Counted from the first letter of the stretch, positions 35,069-44,340 are shown. The stretch is 64,000 bases of DNA from an uncultured bacterium (GCA_905215325.1 CAJMPP010000001.1:1-64000); one strand, 5' to 3'. The notes: generated by a model from the letters alone, not told the origin. A program made the numbers and translations.

Positions 35069-35114
35069 GGGTCCGGAGCGTCCGTCGCGGCGTCATCCCT
35101 TGCCGATTTGAAGT

Positions 35115-35324
35115 TCTGGGCGGTTTTGCAAGCGCGAAAGCCCGTTTTGCCGGGATGCTGCAAAACTGACCTGGGGTTTTATCGCGTGTTGTCGATCTCA
35201 TGCCGCGAAAACCGCCCAGATGGCAGGGAGCGAAGGGCAAATCGACCCCCGTTTCCTGCAAAACAGCCCAGAAGACGCAGGGTACGACCTCCATTTCCCG
35301 CAAAACCACCCAGAAGACGCAGGG
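35115..35324. repeat. Intergenic repeat cluster with GCAAAAC..CCCAGA core
   Basis: A 13-bp inverted pair, TCTGGGCGGTTTT (35115-35127) and AAAACCGCCCAGA (35208-35220), followed by two direct 30-bp copies (35253-35282 and 35295-35324) sharing CCCAGAAGACGCAGGG, period 42 bp. With copy A it fills the 356-nt stretch 35019-35374 between hisC and hisB; no gene is supported there. Confidence 0.7.
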
Positions 35325-35374
35325 TGCGGTCCGAAGAACGCTGCACGGCCTCGTTCCGCCGCGGAGCCCGGTCC

Positions 35375-36439
35375 CTACTTCGACAAGATCTCCTGCAGCG
35401 CGGCTAGGAACCCGTCGTTCTCCTGGGGGCTGCCGATGGAGACCCGCAGGCAATCCTGCAGCATGGGCGCGCGGCTGAAGTCGCGCACGAGGATGCCGCG
35501 ATCGTAAAGCCGCTGCCACACCTCCCCCGCGCCTTCCACGCGGAACAGGATGTAGTTGGCGTTCGAAGGGTACGCCGTGACGCCCGGCATCTGCGAGAGC
35601 TCGCGGAACACGCGCCCGCGCTCCGAGACGATCTGCATGATGCCGCGCTCGAACTTCGCGCGGTTGCGGAACACCACGCGCGCGATGGCCTGCGACACCG
35701 CGTCCACCGAATACGGCTGGCGCACCTTCAAAAACTCGCGGATGACCTCGGGGTTTCCCAGCAGGTAACCCACGCGCACGCCGGCAAGCGAGAACGCCTT
35801 GGAGAACGTGCGCAAGATGACCAGGTTCTTGTGCTGCGCCAGGTAGGGGCGCACCGTGCCGCGCGAGAACTCGAAGTACGCCTCGTCGACCATCACGAGC
35901 GCGTCGGTGGCGTCGAGCAGGCGCAGGATGAAGCGCTCGTCGGCCAGGTCGCCCGTGGGGTTGTTCGGGCTGGTGACGATGACGTAATCGATGTCGCCGC
36001 GCGCCACGCGGGACAGCACCGCCTCCTCGTCGATGGCGTAATCGGCGCGGCGCGGGATGTCGACCACCTCGGTGTTGGTGAGCTCGGCGTTGTTCCGGTA
36101 CACCGAGAACGTGGGCGGCATGTTGAGGAACTTGCGCCCCGGCCCGCCCCATGCCAGCGCCATGTCGAACAGCAGCTCATCGCCTCCGTTGCCCACGAGC
36201 ACGCAATCGCGGTCAAGGCCGTTGGCCTCGGCGATCATGTCGCGCAGCTCGTTGGCCAAGGGGTCGGGATAGCGGTTGAAGGCCACCTTGTTGATCTCGC
36301 GCTTGATCTCGTTGCGGACCTCGGTCTCCACATCGCAAGGGTTCTCGTTGGCCGACAGGTACGCGCGCGCCGGAAGGTACTTCGGGTCGTAGGGCGTGAT
36401 GTCGGCCAGCTGCGGGGCGGATGCGCGAACGCTATTCAT
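35375..36439 (-). CDS. hisC: Histidinol-phosphate aminotransferase
   Basis: PLP enzyme converting imidazole acetol phosphate to histidinol phosphate. ATG 36439 (MNSVRASAPQLADITPYDP) gives 354 residues and overlaps the hisD stop by 8 nt. Fold-type I landmarks: GNGGDELL, TSPNNPTGD, and the PLP Lys in RTFSKAFSLAGVRVGY. The upstream in-frame stretch is a shadow of hisD. Confidence 0.97.
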   Translation of the reverse strand: MNSVRASAPQLADITPYDPKYLPARAYLSANENPCDVETEVRNEIKREINKVAFNRYPDPLANELRDMIAEANGLDRDCVLVGNGGDELLFDMALAWGGPGRKFLNMPPTFSVYRNNAELTNTEVVDIPRRADYAIDEEAVLSRVARGDIDYVIVTSPNNPTGDLADERFILRLLDATDALVMVDEAYFEFSRGTVRPYLAQHKNLVILRTFSKAFSLAGVRVGYLLGNPEVIREFLKVRQPYSVDAVSQAIARVVFRNRAKFERGIMQIVSERGRVFRELSQMPGVTAYPSNANYILFRVEGAGEVWQRLYDRGILVRDFSRAPMLQDCLRVSIGSPQENDGFLAALQEILSK

Positions 36440-37754
36440 CGGAGCCGTCCAAGCCGTAGATGTCGCCGGTCTCCACGAGCGCCTTGCGCAGCTCGACGCT
36501 GCGGGCATGCGCCCACAGGCCCTCGTGGTGGGCGATGGCGATGACGGCGTCGGCGTCGTTTGCCAGCGACTTCGCGGAATACTGGATGACGCTGGAGTGC
36601 TTGACGAACTCGTCGGTGGAAAGCGGCGAGGCGTAGCGCGCGGTGCCGCCGGTGGGAAGCGTGTGGTTGGGGCCGGCCACGTAGTCGCCCACGGCCTCGG
36701 GGGTCCACTCGCCCACGAAGATGGCACCAGCGTTGCGGATGGCGCCGAGCTGCTCGAACGCGCCGTCGAAGTGCAGCTCCAGGTGCTCGGGGGCGATGAC
36801 GTTGACGGACTGGATAGCCTGCTCCATGGAGTCGCAGATGACCACAAGGCCCTGATCGGCCAGAGAGGCCGTGGTGATCTCGGCACGCGTGGAGGCCTTC
36901 ATGTGGCCTTCGATGGCGGCTTCGACCTTGTCGGCGTAACCCTCGTCGAACGTGACCAGGTAGCAGCTTGCCAGCGGGTCGTGCTCGGCCTGGGCCATGA
37001 GGTCGATGGCCACCATCGCGGGATCGGCGGTCTCGTCGGCCACGACGCACACCTCGGAAGGACCGGCGATCATATCGATTCCCACGTCGCCGGAGACGAT
37101 CTTCTTCGCAGCCGCCACGAACGCGTTGCCCGGGCCCGTGATCTTGCAGACCGGCTCGATGGTCTCGGTGCCGTAGGCCAGCGCCGCCACGGCCTGCGCG
37201 CCGCCTACCGTGTAGATCTCGGTGACGCCGGACAGGCGGCACGCCTCGAGCACCACCGGGTCGATGCTGCCGTCCTTGGTGGGCGGCGTGACGCACACGA
37301 TGCGCTCGACGCCGGCGACCGCGGCGGGCAGGGCGTTCATGAGCACCGTGGACGGATACAGCGCGCGGCCGCCGGGCACGTAGATGCCCACGCTTTCGAG
37401 CGGCGTGACCTTCGCGCCAACCAGGGCGCCGTCCTCGCGCACGGAGAACCAGCTCTGCTTGACCTGACGCTCATGGAACTCGCGGATCTGCTTGGCGGCC
37501 TTCTTGAGCGCCTCCTCGGTTTTGGGATCGACCTTCGCCGCGGCCGCCTCGATGGCCTCGGCCGGCACGCGGAAGTTCTCGATGGCCACGCCGTCGAAGC
37601 GCTCGGTCAGCTCGCGCAGGGCGGCATCGCCCTGTTCGCGAACCTGCTCAATGATGTTCGTTGCCGCCTCCATGGCGCGGGCGTTGAACGCGCCCGTGCG
37701 CTTGAGGTGCTTGTTGGAGAATTGCTCGCCTTTGTTCAGGATGACGCGACGCAT
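36432..37754 (-). CDS. hisD: Histidinol dehydrogenase
   Basis: NAD-dependent, zinc-containing enzyme performing the last two oxidations to histidine. ATG 37754 (MRRVILNKGEQFSNKHLKR) gives 440 residues, with AAGGA 5 nt upstream. Signatures: YVPGGRALYPSTVLM, AGPSEVCVVADETADP, and catalytic EHLELH. Downstream of the hisZG fusion and overlapping hisC. Confidence 0.97.
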   Translation of the reverse strand: MRRVILNKGEQFSNKHLKRTGAFNARAMEAATNIIEQVREQGDAALRELTERFDGVAIENFRVPAEAIEAAAAKVDPKTEEALKKAAKQIREFHERQVKQSWFSVREDGALVGAKVTPLESVGIYVPGGRALYPSTVLMNALPAAVAGVERIVCVTPPTKDGSIDPVVLEACRLSGVTEIYTVGGAQAVAALAYGTETIEPVCKITGPGNAFVAAAKKIVSGDVGIDMIAGPSEVCVVADETADPAMVAIDLMAQAEHDPLASCYLVTFDEGYADKVEAAIEGHMKASTRAEITTASLADQGLVVICDSMEQAIQSVNVIAPEHLELHFDGAFEQLGAIRNAGAIFVGEWTPEAVGDYVAGPNHTLPTGGTARYASPLSTDEFVKHSSVIQYSAKSLANDADAVIAIAHHEGLWAHARSVELRKALVETGDIYGLDGSDE

Positions 37755-37910
37755 GTTGTCCTTCTTTCCATGTACACGCCGGATGACCCCTCCGGCTTCT
37801 TCCACGATGATACCTTGTCGCGGCCGCGCCTGCGAGCAGGCGCCTCTCCGGCCTTGACGTTGCGGCGCCCGACCCCTGGGCGCCTGCGGGCGCGAAGCCC
37901 TGACCAGCTG

Positions 37911-39623
37911 TTATTCGGTCGTCGACTCGGACGACTGCACGCCGCCGGCGATGACCGTGGCCTCCCACTTGCCCGCCGCGGCGCCGGCGCGCATGGCGTC
38001 GGCCAGCTCCACGATGCGCGCATCGGTGCGCAGCGAGGTGCCGTTGGCGAAGAAGCGGGCCGTCGACGAGAGCACGTCCTCCACGATGACCAGGTTGTTC
38101 TCACGCAACGTGGTGCCCGTGGCCGTGATGTCGACGATGCGCTCGGCCAATCCAGTCAATGGTGCCAGCTCAATGTTTCCGTGCAGTTTCACGATCTCGA
38201 CTTGGGTGCCGGTTTTCGCGTAATGGGCGCGCGTGATGTTGGGATACTTCGTGGCGATGCGGATGGAACCGAGGCGACGGTAGTGCTCGGCGGTCTGCTC
38301 GGCGGCGCCGGCGGGCTCGGCCACCACGAAACGGCAGGAGCCGAACTTCAGGTCGGCAAGCTCCACCACCTCGGGCTGCGCCTCGAGCAGCGAATCCTCG
38401 CCGCAGATGCCGCAATCGGCCGCGCCGAGCTCCACGAACGCCGGGGCGTCGGAGGGGCGCACGATGATGTACTCCACGCCCGGGTTGCGGATGATGAGCT
38501 GGCGGCCGGGGTTGTCCAGTCCCGTGACGTCCAAACCGCATGCCGCCAGGCACGCGATGGAGTCGGCGTTGAGCGAGCCCTTCGGCACGGCGATGCGCAG
38601 CGGGCGCTGACCGTCGCCGGATGCGACGCGCTCGTCGGCGGCCGCCGCGGCCGCCATGGCGCGCTCGAGGAAGAACGCGAAGCCGGCGGCGGGACGGCTT
38701 TCGCCATATGCCCCGATGGTGTTGTCGTAGCGGCCGCCGCTGCCTAGCGGGCTTCCCAGCCCCGGCGCGTAGGCCTCGAACACGATGCCGGTGTAGTAGT
38801 CGAAGCTGCTCATGACGGAGAAGTCGACCTGGATGCTATCGGCCAGGCCCGCGGCCTCCAGCAGGTCGAACGCCTGCTCCAGGCCGTCAAGGCCCGTCTC
38901 GCAGCCCAGCGGGGCCACCAGCGCGCGCACCTCGGCGATGGCGGCGCGCCCGCCGCGGATGCGGGCGAGCCTGCCGATGGCCTGGGCGAACACCGGCGGA
39001 ACGCCCTGCGCGCCGTCGCCTGCGGTCAGCTCGTCGAGCGTGACGAAATTCGAGGTGTGGTACGCATCGAGCACCGCCTGGCGCCACTGCGGCGCAGCGC
39101 CGCAGCTTGCGAGCAGCGCGCGCAGCACCGACACCGATGCGAGCGCGATCTTGAAATCGGCCACACCAGCGAGCTTGAGCGATTCGGCCAGCAGGCCCAC
39201 CACCTCGGCGTCGGCCTCGGCGCCCGCCTGGCCGATGAGCTCGACGCCCATCTGCGTGGTCTCGCGCGGCTCGGCACGCGTCTGTCCCTCGGCCTCGCGG
39301 AACACCCGCTGCATATAGCGGAAGCGGAACGGCCCGGGCTGGCCCGCCAGGCGCGTGGCGCACATGCGTGCGATCTGCAGCGTGACGTCGGGACGCATGG
39401 CGAGCAAATCGCCGCGCGCGTCGAAGAGCTTGAACGGGGTGCCCGGCAGCCTGCCGCCGGCCTGCAGCACGTCCATCACCTCGAGCGTGGGCGTTTCCAC
39501 CGGAAGATAGCCTTTGGCCGCCATGTTGGCCTGCACCGCTTGGGCCGCCTGCTCGCGCAGCACCGCCTCGTCGGTGAGCACGTCGCGGAAACCCGAAGGC
39601 GTCACGAAGTTCATCTGGTCCAT
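37911..39623 (-). CDS. hisZG: HisZ-HisG fusion: ATP phosphoribosyltransferase, regulatory plus catalytic
   Basis: First, feedback-controlled step of histidine synthesis. One frame of 570 residues joins a HisRS-like HisZ module (1-~322; SGFRDVLTDEA, YMQRVFREAEGQ, GSGGRYDNTIG) to a short-form HisG (~342-570; RIAVPKGSLN, CGICGEDSLLE, DITATGTTLRENNL) through an Ala/Asp/Gly linker. The two are normally separate genes forming a hetero-octamer. No stop or frameshift occurs between them. ATG 39623 is chosen (AAAGG upstream); 39614 is also possible. First gene of the operon. Confidence 0.93.
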   Translation of the reverse strand: MDQMNFVTPSGFRDVLTDEAVLREQAAQAVQANMAAKGYLPVETPTLEVMDVLQAGGRLPGTPFKLFDARGDLLAMRPDVTLQIARMCATRLAGQPGPFRFRYMQRVFREAEGQTRAEPRETTQMGVELIGQAGAEADAEVVGLLAESLKLAGVADFKIALASVSVLRALLASCGAAPQWRQAVLDAYHTSNFVTLDELTAGDGAQGVPPVFAQAIGRLARIRGGRAAIAEVRALVAPLGCETGLDGLEQAFDLLEAAGLADSIQVDFSVMSSFDYYTGIVFEAYAPGLGSPLGSGGRYDNTIGAYGESRPAAGFAFFLERAMAAAAAADERVASGDGQRPLRIAVPKGSLNADSIACLAACGLDVTGLDNPGRQLIIRNPGVEYIIVRPSDAPAFVELGAADCGICGEDSLLEAQPEVVELADLKFGSCRFVVAEPAGAAEQTAEHYRRLGSIRIATKYPNITRAHYAKTGTQVEIVKLHGNIELAPLTGLAERIVDITATGTTLRENNLVIVEDVLSSTARFFANGTSLRTDARIVELADAMRAGAAAGKWEATVIAGGVQSSESTTE

Positions 39624-39734
39624 CCTGCCTTTCATCGTGCGGTTGCGGGCATCGACCCGTGTTTGTTTGCAGATGAGGGGATCGCTGCGAGCGCGGAGCG
39701 CTTCCGCTGCAACATCCCCAAGTGCTGTCCGATA

Positions 39735-39758
39735 CTTTAGCACAGTAGAGTGATAAAG
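39735..39758. promoter_or_regulatory. Palindromic operator in the his promoter region
   Basis: CTTTAGCAC-AGTAGA-GTGATAAAG, arms matching 8 of 9, about 110 nt upstream of hisZG. On the minus strand TTGCTT (39755-39760) and TAAAGT (39733-39738), spaced 16 nt, form a possible promoter covered by the palindrome, as expected of a repressor site. Confidence 0.5.
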
Positions 39759-39912
39759 CAAGAAACTTGACCGATTTTTTTGCAGAAGCGGGCGAAAGAC
39801 CCGGAGAACTCCCCTTTTCGGGCACGAAACGTCATAATCGTTCCTATTCGCAACGCGGGATGAACACAACGCGGGCGAAGCAAACAAGAACGTCGTCACA
39901 GAAAGCGCCGCT

Positions 39913-40836
39913 ATGCCGAACCTATTCGCAGACCATACCGTCGTCCTTGCCGGCTACGGTTTCAGCGTCGATGGGCCCTACCTTACGATCAACGACCTGA
40001 ACGAGGGCACGGTCGGCTACGTGCCCGTGCTCGGGCGCACGTTCTCGCTGCGCCGGCTGCCGCGCCGGCGCTGCGTCGGGCGCATCGACCTTCGAACGCA
40101 CGAACGGAGCACGTGCCCACTGAACGCGGAGCTGCTGCCCGACGGCAAGGAGGACATGTGCCCGGCGTGCATCGAGGCGACCGGCTTCAACCCCTCGTTT
40201 TACTTCAGCAGCTACATCTCGCCGCAGCAGCGCGAGTACAACCGAACGCCGCATTACGTGTACCTGGCGTACTTCGCGCCGGGCTACGTGAAGGCGGGCA
40301 TCTCGAGCGAGACGCGCGGCATCGAGCGCCTGCTCGAGCAAGGCGCCCGCGCAGCGCGCGTCGTCGGACGCTTCACCTGCGCCGATGATGCCCGCGCACT
40401 TGAAGCGGCGTTGTGCGCGCAGGATGGCGTTGCCGAGACCATGCGCGCATCGCTCAAGGCGAAGCTGCTTGCCGATGCGTCTTACCGCTTCGACGCGGCG
40501 TGCCACGAGCTTGGCGCAGCGGCCGATAACCTCGAAAACGTCGATGCGGTGGCACAGGCGGGCTTCTCGCCCGAGGACGCGCTCGACCTTTCGCCGTACT
40601 ACTTCGGCGGGCCATCCCCCGACGCGCACACCATGCAGCTGCCTGAAGGCGAAGGCTTCGCGGACGTGTGCGGCGGCGTATGCTCGGGCATGGTCGGCGC
40701 GAACCTGGTGTTTTGGCAGGACGGGACGAACTTCATCGCCCCGATCAAAGATTGGGAATCCCACGAGGTCGAGTTCCTGGACGACGAGATCGCCTGCGAA
40801 TACGCCAGCGAACCCCAGCAGATCTCGCTGTTCTAG
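39913..40836 (+). CDS. DUF2797-like zinc-ribbon protein
   Basis: 307 residues. The N-terminal half has RRRCVGRID, then CPLN and MCPACIEATG, a likely zinc site. The middle VYLAYFAPGYVKAGISSETR and LLEQGARAARVV resemble a GIY-YIG-like fold, as in DUF2797 proteins; this match is from memory. No signal peptide. Stands alone, divergent from the his operon, and ends at a good terminator. A nucleic-acid-related role is possible but unproven. Confidence 0.75.
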   Translation: MPNLFADHTVVLAGYGFSVDGPYLTINDLNEGTVGYVPVLGRTFSLRRLPRRRCVGRIDLRTHERSTCPLNAELLPDGKEDMCPACIEATGFNPSFYFSSYISPQQREYNRTPHYVYLAYFAPGYVKAGISSETRGIERLLEQGARAARVVGRFTCADDARALEAALCAQDGVAETMRASLKAKLLADASYRFDAACHELGAAADNLENVDAVAQAGFSPEDALDLSPYYFGGPSPDAHTMQLPEGEGFADVCGGVCSGMVGANLVFWQDGTNFIAPIKDWESHEVEFLDDEIACEYASEPQQISLF

Positions 40837-40864
40837 CACACCCCGCCTGTTCCCGACAACGCAA

Positions 40865-40896
40865 GAAGCGCCGTCCGGATTTCCGGGCGGCGCTTC
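40865..40896 (+). terminator. Terminator between the DUF2797 and symporter genes
   Basis: 14-bp stem GAAGCGCCGTCCGG / CCGGGCGGCGCTTC (one G-U) with a 4-nt loop, then GTTTGCG. Serves the convergent genes on either side. Confidence 0.8.
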
Positions 40897-40991
40897 GTTT
40901 GCGAACCTATGTCATGCGAAAAGGCCGACGCGAACAGCTCTATGCGCGTGCGTCGTCTAAACGGCCGAGCGCACAGCAGCAGCCGCTGGCT

Positions 40992-42503
40992 TTACGCTTC
41001 GTTGACGTCGGCGTCCACGGCCTCCTCGAAGTACTCCTTCACAGGGCCTTCGCCGAAGTCCTTCACCTCGTCGAGGTGCCAGCAGTCGGTATGGGGCATA
41101 CCCGGAACGTTGTCGGCAACGAACACCGGGTCCTTACCGGCCGCGCGCTGCTCGGAGTAGTCCTTCAGCGCCGCAAGCGCCCACTTTCCCAGAAGCAGGA
41201 TGGCGATGAGGTTCATCATGGCCATGAGGCCCATGAAGATGTCGGCCAGGTTCCAAGCCAGATCGAAGCTGTTCACCGCACCGTAGAAGATGACCGCCAG
41301 GCACGCCAGGCGGAAGATGATCAGCGCCGCCTTGGAGTCGTTCTTGATGAAGCGGAAGTTGCTCTCGGCGTAGAAGTAATTGCCGATGAGGCTGGAGTAG
41401 GCGAACATGAAGATGGCGAACGTGATGAAGTGGATGCCCAGGGGACCCACGGAGTTGTTCACGGCCATCTGCACGAGCGGCATGCCGTTGAGGCCCTCGG
41501 CCGCGGCGGGGTCCTGCACGTAGAACACCAGCACCATCATGGCCGAGCAGGTGCAGATGACGAGCGTATCGATATAGACCGACAGGCTTTGCACGAGGCC
41601 CTGCTTGACCGGGTGGGAAACGCTGGCGGTAGCGGCGGCGTTAGGAGCCGAGCCCATGCCGGCCTCGTTGGAGTACAGGCCGCGCTTGATGCCGAGCATG
41701 ACCACCGAGCCGGCGAAGCCGCCGAAGATGGACTGGAAGTCGAAGGCGCTTTGGAACATCAGGCCGAACACGGCGGGCAGCCAGGTGATGTTGGCGATGG
41801 TGGTCCACAGCGCGATGGCGATGTAGGCGATGGCCATGACCGGCACGATGATGGACGTGATCACGCTGATGCGCTTCGAGCCGCCGAAGATGACGCCGGC
41901 GGTGAACACCACCAGGCCCAGACCGGCCGCCACGGCCACGCCGTTGGTGGCGTAGTCGGGGATGTAGTACTCAAGCGCGCTGCATGCGTTGAACGCCTGC
42001 AGACCGTTGAAGCCGAACGCGAAGCACAGGATGAGCAGCACGCTGAACAGCACGCCGAGCTTGCGGCTGCCGAGCGCCTGATGGATATAGTAGGCCGGGC
42101 CGCCGCGGAACTCGCCATCGGTGCCGCGCACCTTCCAGATCTGGGCGAGCGTGGACTCGACGAAGGCCGATGCCGCGCCCACCAGGGCCATGAGCCACAT
42201 CCAGAACACGGCGCCCGGGCCGCCCGTGGCGATGGCCGTCGCCACGCCGGCGATGTTGCCCGTGCCCACGCGGCTTGCGGTGGAGACCATGAGCGCCTGG
42301 AACGACGAGATGGAACGCTCGCCCTGCACGTGCTTCTTCTCGGTCAGCTGCTTGAACATGTCCTTGATGAAGCGAATCTGCACGCCCTTGGTGCGGATGG
42401 TGAAGTACACGCCCACTGCGACCAGCAGGATGAGCAGGATGTACGTGTACATGAAGCCGTCGATCTCACCTGTGACATCGACGAGCCATGCGTTGAAATC
42501 CAT
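40992..42503 (-). CDS. Alanine/glycine:cation symporter family protein
   Basis: Inner-membrane sodium-coupled amino-acid carrier (AGCS family), 503 residues with about 11 membrane segments. Family landmarks: STASRVGTGNIAGVATAIA (about 74-92), GPGAVFWMWLMALVGA, and GIKRGLYSNEAGMGSAPNAA. The soluble C-terminal tail is acidic. Monocistronic. The 441-nt gap upstream (42504-42944) holds only the dispersed repeats and no gene. Confidence 0.92.
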   Translation of the reverse strand: MDFNAWLVDVTGEIDGFMYTYILLILLVAVGVYFTIRTKGVQIRFIKDMFKQLTEKKHVQGERSISSFQALMVSTASRVGTGNIAGVATAIATGGPGAVFWMWLMALVGAASAFVESTLAQIWKVRGTDGEFRGGPAYYIHQALGSRKLGVLFSVLLILCFAFGFNGLQAFNACSALEYYIPDYATNGVAVAAGLGLVVFTAGVIFGGSKRISVITSIIVPVMAIAYIAIALWTTIANITWLPAVFGLMFQSAFDFQSIFGGFAGSVVMLGIKRGLYSNEAGMGSAPNAAATASVSHPVKQGLVQSLSVYIDTLVICTCSAMMVLVFYVQDPAAAEGLNGMPLVQMAVNNSVGPLGIHFITFAIFMFAYSSLIGNYFYAESNFRFIKNDSKAALIIFRLACLAVIFYGAVNSFDLAWNLADIFMGLMAMMNLIAILLLGKWALAALKDYSEQRAAGKDPVFVADNVPGMPHTDCWHLDEVKDFGEGPVKEYFEEAVDADVNEA

Positions 42504-42713
42504 GATGGCTTTCCCCTTTTCCCGATACGAAACCTATTCCCCGGATTTGCGCGAATGCACAAGAATTCACGGAAACGCCACTATACCGCATTTCGAAGCA
42601 AATTGGTAACGATTGCGGTTCCCGGAAGCCGCCCGAGCAGGCGTAAGACGAACAAGGTGCGCGCCCTTCGCTCCGGACAGCAAGACGCCGAGCAGTCGGG
42701 CGATCGAGCGGCT

Positions 42714-42743
42714 GGACAGTTAGTGCTACGTCCCCGAAGTGTC
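42714..42743. repeat. Dispersed 31-bp repeat, copy B
   Basis: GGACAGTTAGTGCTACGTCC continuing to AAGTGTC; nearly identical to copy C, 69 bp downstream. The preceding GTCGGGCGATC is also duplicated before copy C, so B and C look like a tandem duplication. Confidence 0.8.
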
Positions 42744-42782
42744 AGAAATGTCCTCCGCAAGGCACCGGACGGTCGGGCGATC

Positions 42783-42813
42783 GGACAGTTAGTGCTACGT
42801 CCCCGAAATGTCC
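42783..42813. repeat. Dispersed 31-bp repeat, copy C
   Basis: GGACAGTTAGTGCTACGTCC to AAATGTCC, with terminal GGACA / TGTCC inverted repeats. See copies at 35038 and 42714. Confidence 0.8.
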
Positions 42814-42944
42814 AAGGTATCCGTGCGTATTCCCTAGCGTTTGTGTTCCTCGTTGTGCTTTTTCACCTTGTCCGGCTTATGACCGCTCAAAGGGCTATCA
42901 TGGTCACTTACCGATTACTGAGCAATTATGCGTAAGGGGCGCAC

Positions 42945-44285
42945 ATGCTTTCAGAACGATTTCTCACGAATCTTGTCAAGGGGATGACCAAACGCCATCT
43001 CGATCTTCAGCCAACCGACGAGCACTTCTTTCCCGATCCCAAGCCCGGCACCAGGTACATGCTGTACCTGCACGTGCCGTTCTGCCAGGTCCTGTGCCCG
43101 TATTGCAGCTTCAACCGCTACGTGTTCCATGAGGACATCGCGCGCACGTACTTCAAGAACCTGCGCCGCGAGATGATGATGCTCAAGGAGCGCGGCTGGG
43201 ATTTCGAGACGCTGTACTTCGGCGGCGGCACCCCCACCATCCTGCTCGACGAGCTGTGCGAGACCATCGACCTTGCGCGCGACAACTTCCACATCAAGGA
43301 AGTGGGCGTGGAAACGAACCCGAACCACCTTGCCGAGCCGTGGCTCTCCGAGATGAAAGGCCGCGTGCAGCGCCTGTCCGTGGGCGTGCAAAGCTTCAAC
43401 AACGACCTGCTCAAGCAGATGGACCGTTACAAGAAGTACGGCAGCGGCGAGGAGATCTTCGAGCGCATCGGGCAGGCCGCGCCCTACTTCGACAGCGTGA
43501 ACGTGGACATGATCTTCAACTTCCCCAGCCAAACGGAGGACATCCTGCTCGACGACCTGGAGAAGATCGTGGCCTGCGGGGCGCGTCAAACCACGTTCAG
43601 CCCGCTGTACGTCTCAAGCGCCACCACGCGCAAGATGGAGAAGTCGCTCGGCAAGATGGACTACAACCGCGAGTTCCGCTACTACCAGATCCTCGACGAG
43701 GTGCTGTGCGGCGGCAAGCACCCCTTCTTCAGCCGCGACACTATCTGGACGTTCAACCGCCTGAACCAGCAGGGCGCCCACGACCATAGCCTGTACGCCG
43801 AGGAGCTACAGGTGGCCTACAACGAATACCCCGGCATCGGCAGCGGCTCGATCACGCACCTCAACGGCGCGCTGTACGTGAACACGTTCAGCCTGAAGGA
43901 ATACAACGAGGCCATCGAGGCCGGCCACATGTCCATCATGGGCAAGTGCGTCATGAGCAAGCGCGACCTTGCCCGCTACTATTTCCTTCTGCACCTTTAC
44001 CAGCTGCACCTGGACAAGAACGATTTCAAGAAGCAGTTCGGCTGCAGCATCGAGCGCCTGCTGCCGGCGGAGATGGCGTTCTATCGTGCGCATCGCGCGT
44101 TCGCCACCGACACCCGCGACGAGCTGACGCTGACCACCATGGGGCGTTATCTGACGCTCATCCTGTACCGGCAGTTCCTCTCGGGCATGAACAACCTGCG
44201 CGATCAGGCGCGCGATGCGCTTGACGGCGAGGAGCACAACCTGCTGTTCGGCGACGAGACGAACTGCAGCGCCTGCCTGGAATAG
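42945..44285 (+). CDS. HemW/coproporphyrinogen oxidase-like radical SAM protein
   Basis: 446 residues. The radical SAM cluster is HVPFCQVLCPYCSFN (C-x3-C-x2-C near residues 46-54), with FGGGTPTILLDEL (SAM binding) and LSVGVQSFN, then a HemN-type C-terminal region. Proteins of this class are oxygen-independent coproporphyrinogen oxidases, haem chaperones (HemW) or haem-degrading methyltransferases; motif evidence cannot choose. GGGGCGCAC precedes ATG 42945. Monocistronic with its own terminator. Confidence 0.88.
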   Translation: MLSERFLTNLVKGMTKRHLDLQPTDEHFFPDPKPGTRYMLYLHVPFCQVLCPYCSFNRYVFHEDIARTYFKNLRREMMMLKERGWDFETLYFGGGTPTILLDELCETIDLARDNFHIKEVGVETNPNHLAEPWLSEMKGRVQRLSVGVQSFNNDLLKQMDRYKKYGSGEEIFERIGQAAPYFDSVNVDMIFNFPSQTEDILLDDLEKIVACGARQTTFSPLYVSSATTRKMEKSLGKMDYNREFRYYQILDEVLCGGKHPFFSRDTIWTFNRLNQQGAHDHSLYAEELQVAYNEYPGIGSGSITHLNGALYVNTFSLKEYNEAIEAGHMSIMGKCVMSKRDLARYYFLLHLYQLHLDKNDFKKQFGCSIERLLPAEMAFYRAHRAFATDTRDELTLTTMGRYLTLILYRQFLSGMNNLRDQARDALDGEEHNLLFGDETNCSACLE

Positions 44286-44310
44286 CTTGGGCTCCACGGT
44301 AGTTTCGATG

Positions 44311-44340
44311 GGCGGCATCGCGCATGATGCCGCCTTTTTT
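44311..44340 (+). terminator. Intrinsic terminator after the radical SAM gene
   Basis: Perfect 9-bp stem GGCGGCATC / GATGCCGCC, 6-nt loop, then TTTTTT. Textbook form. Confidence 0.95.

Noticed and set aside
36396..38747. 783-codon plus-strand frame opposite hisD and hisZG
   Set aside because: Antisense shadow in high-GC DNA; the minus-strand genes carry clear catalytic motifs.
39768..39912. Promoter for the DUF2797 gene at TTGACC (39768)
   Set aside because: No acceptable -10 at 16-18 nt; the hexamer is followed by a T-run instead.
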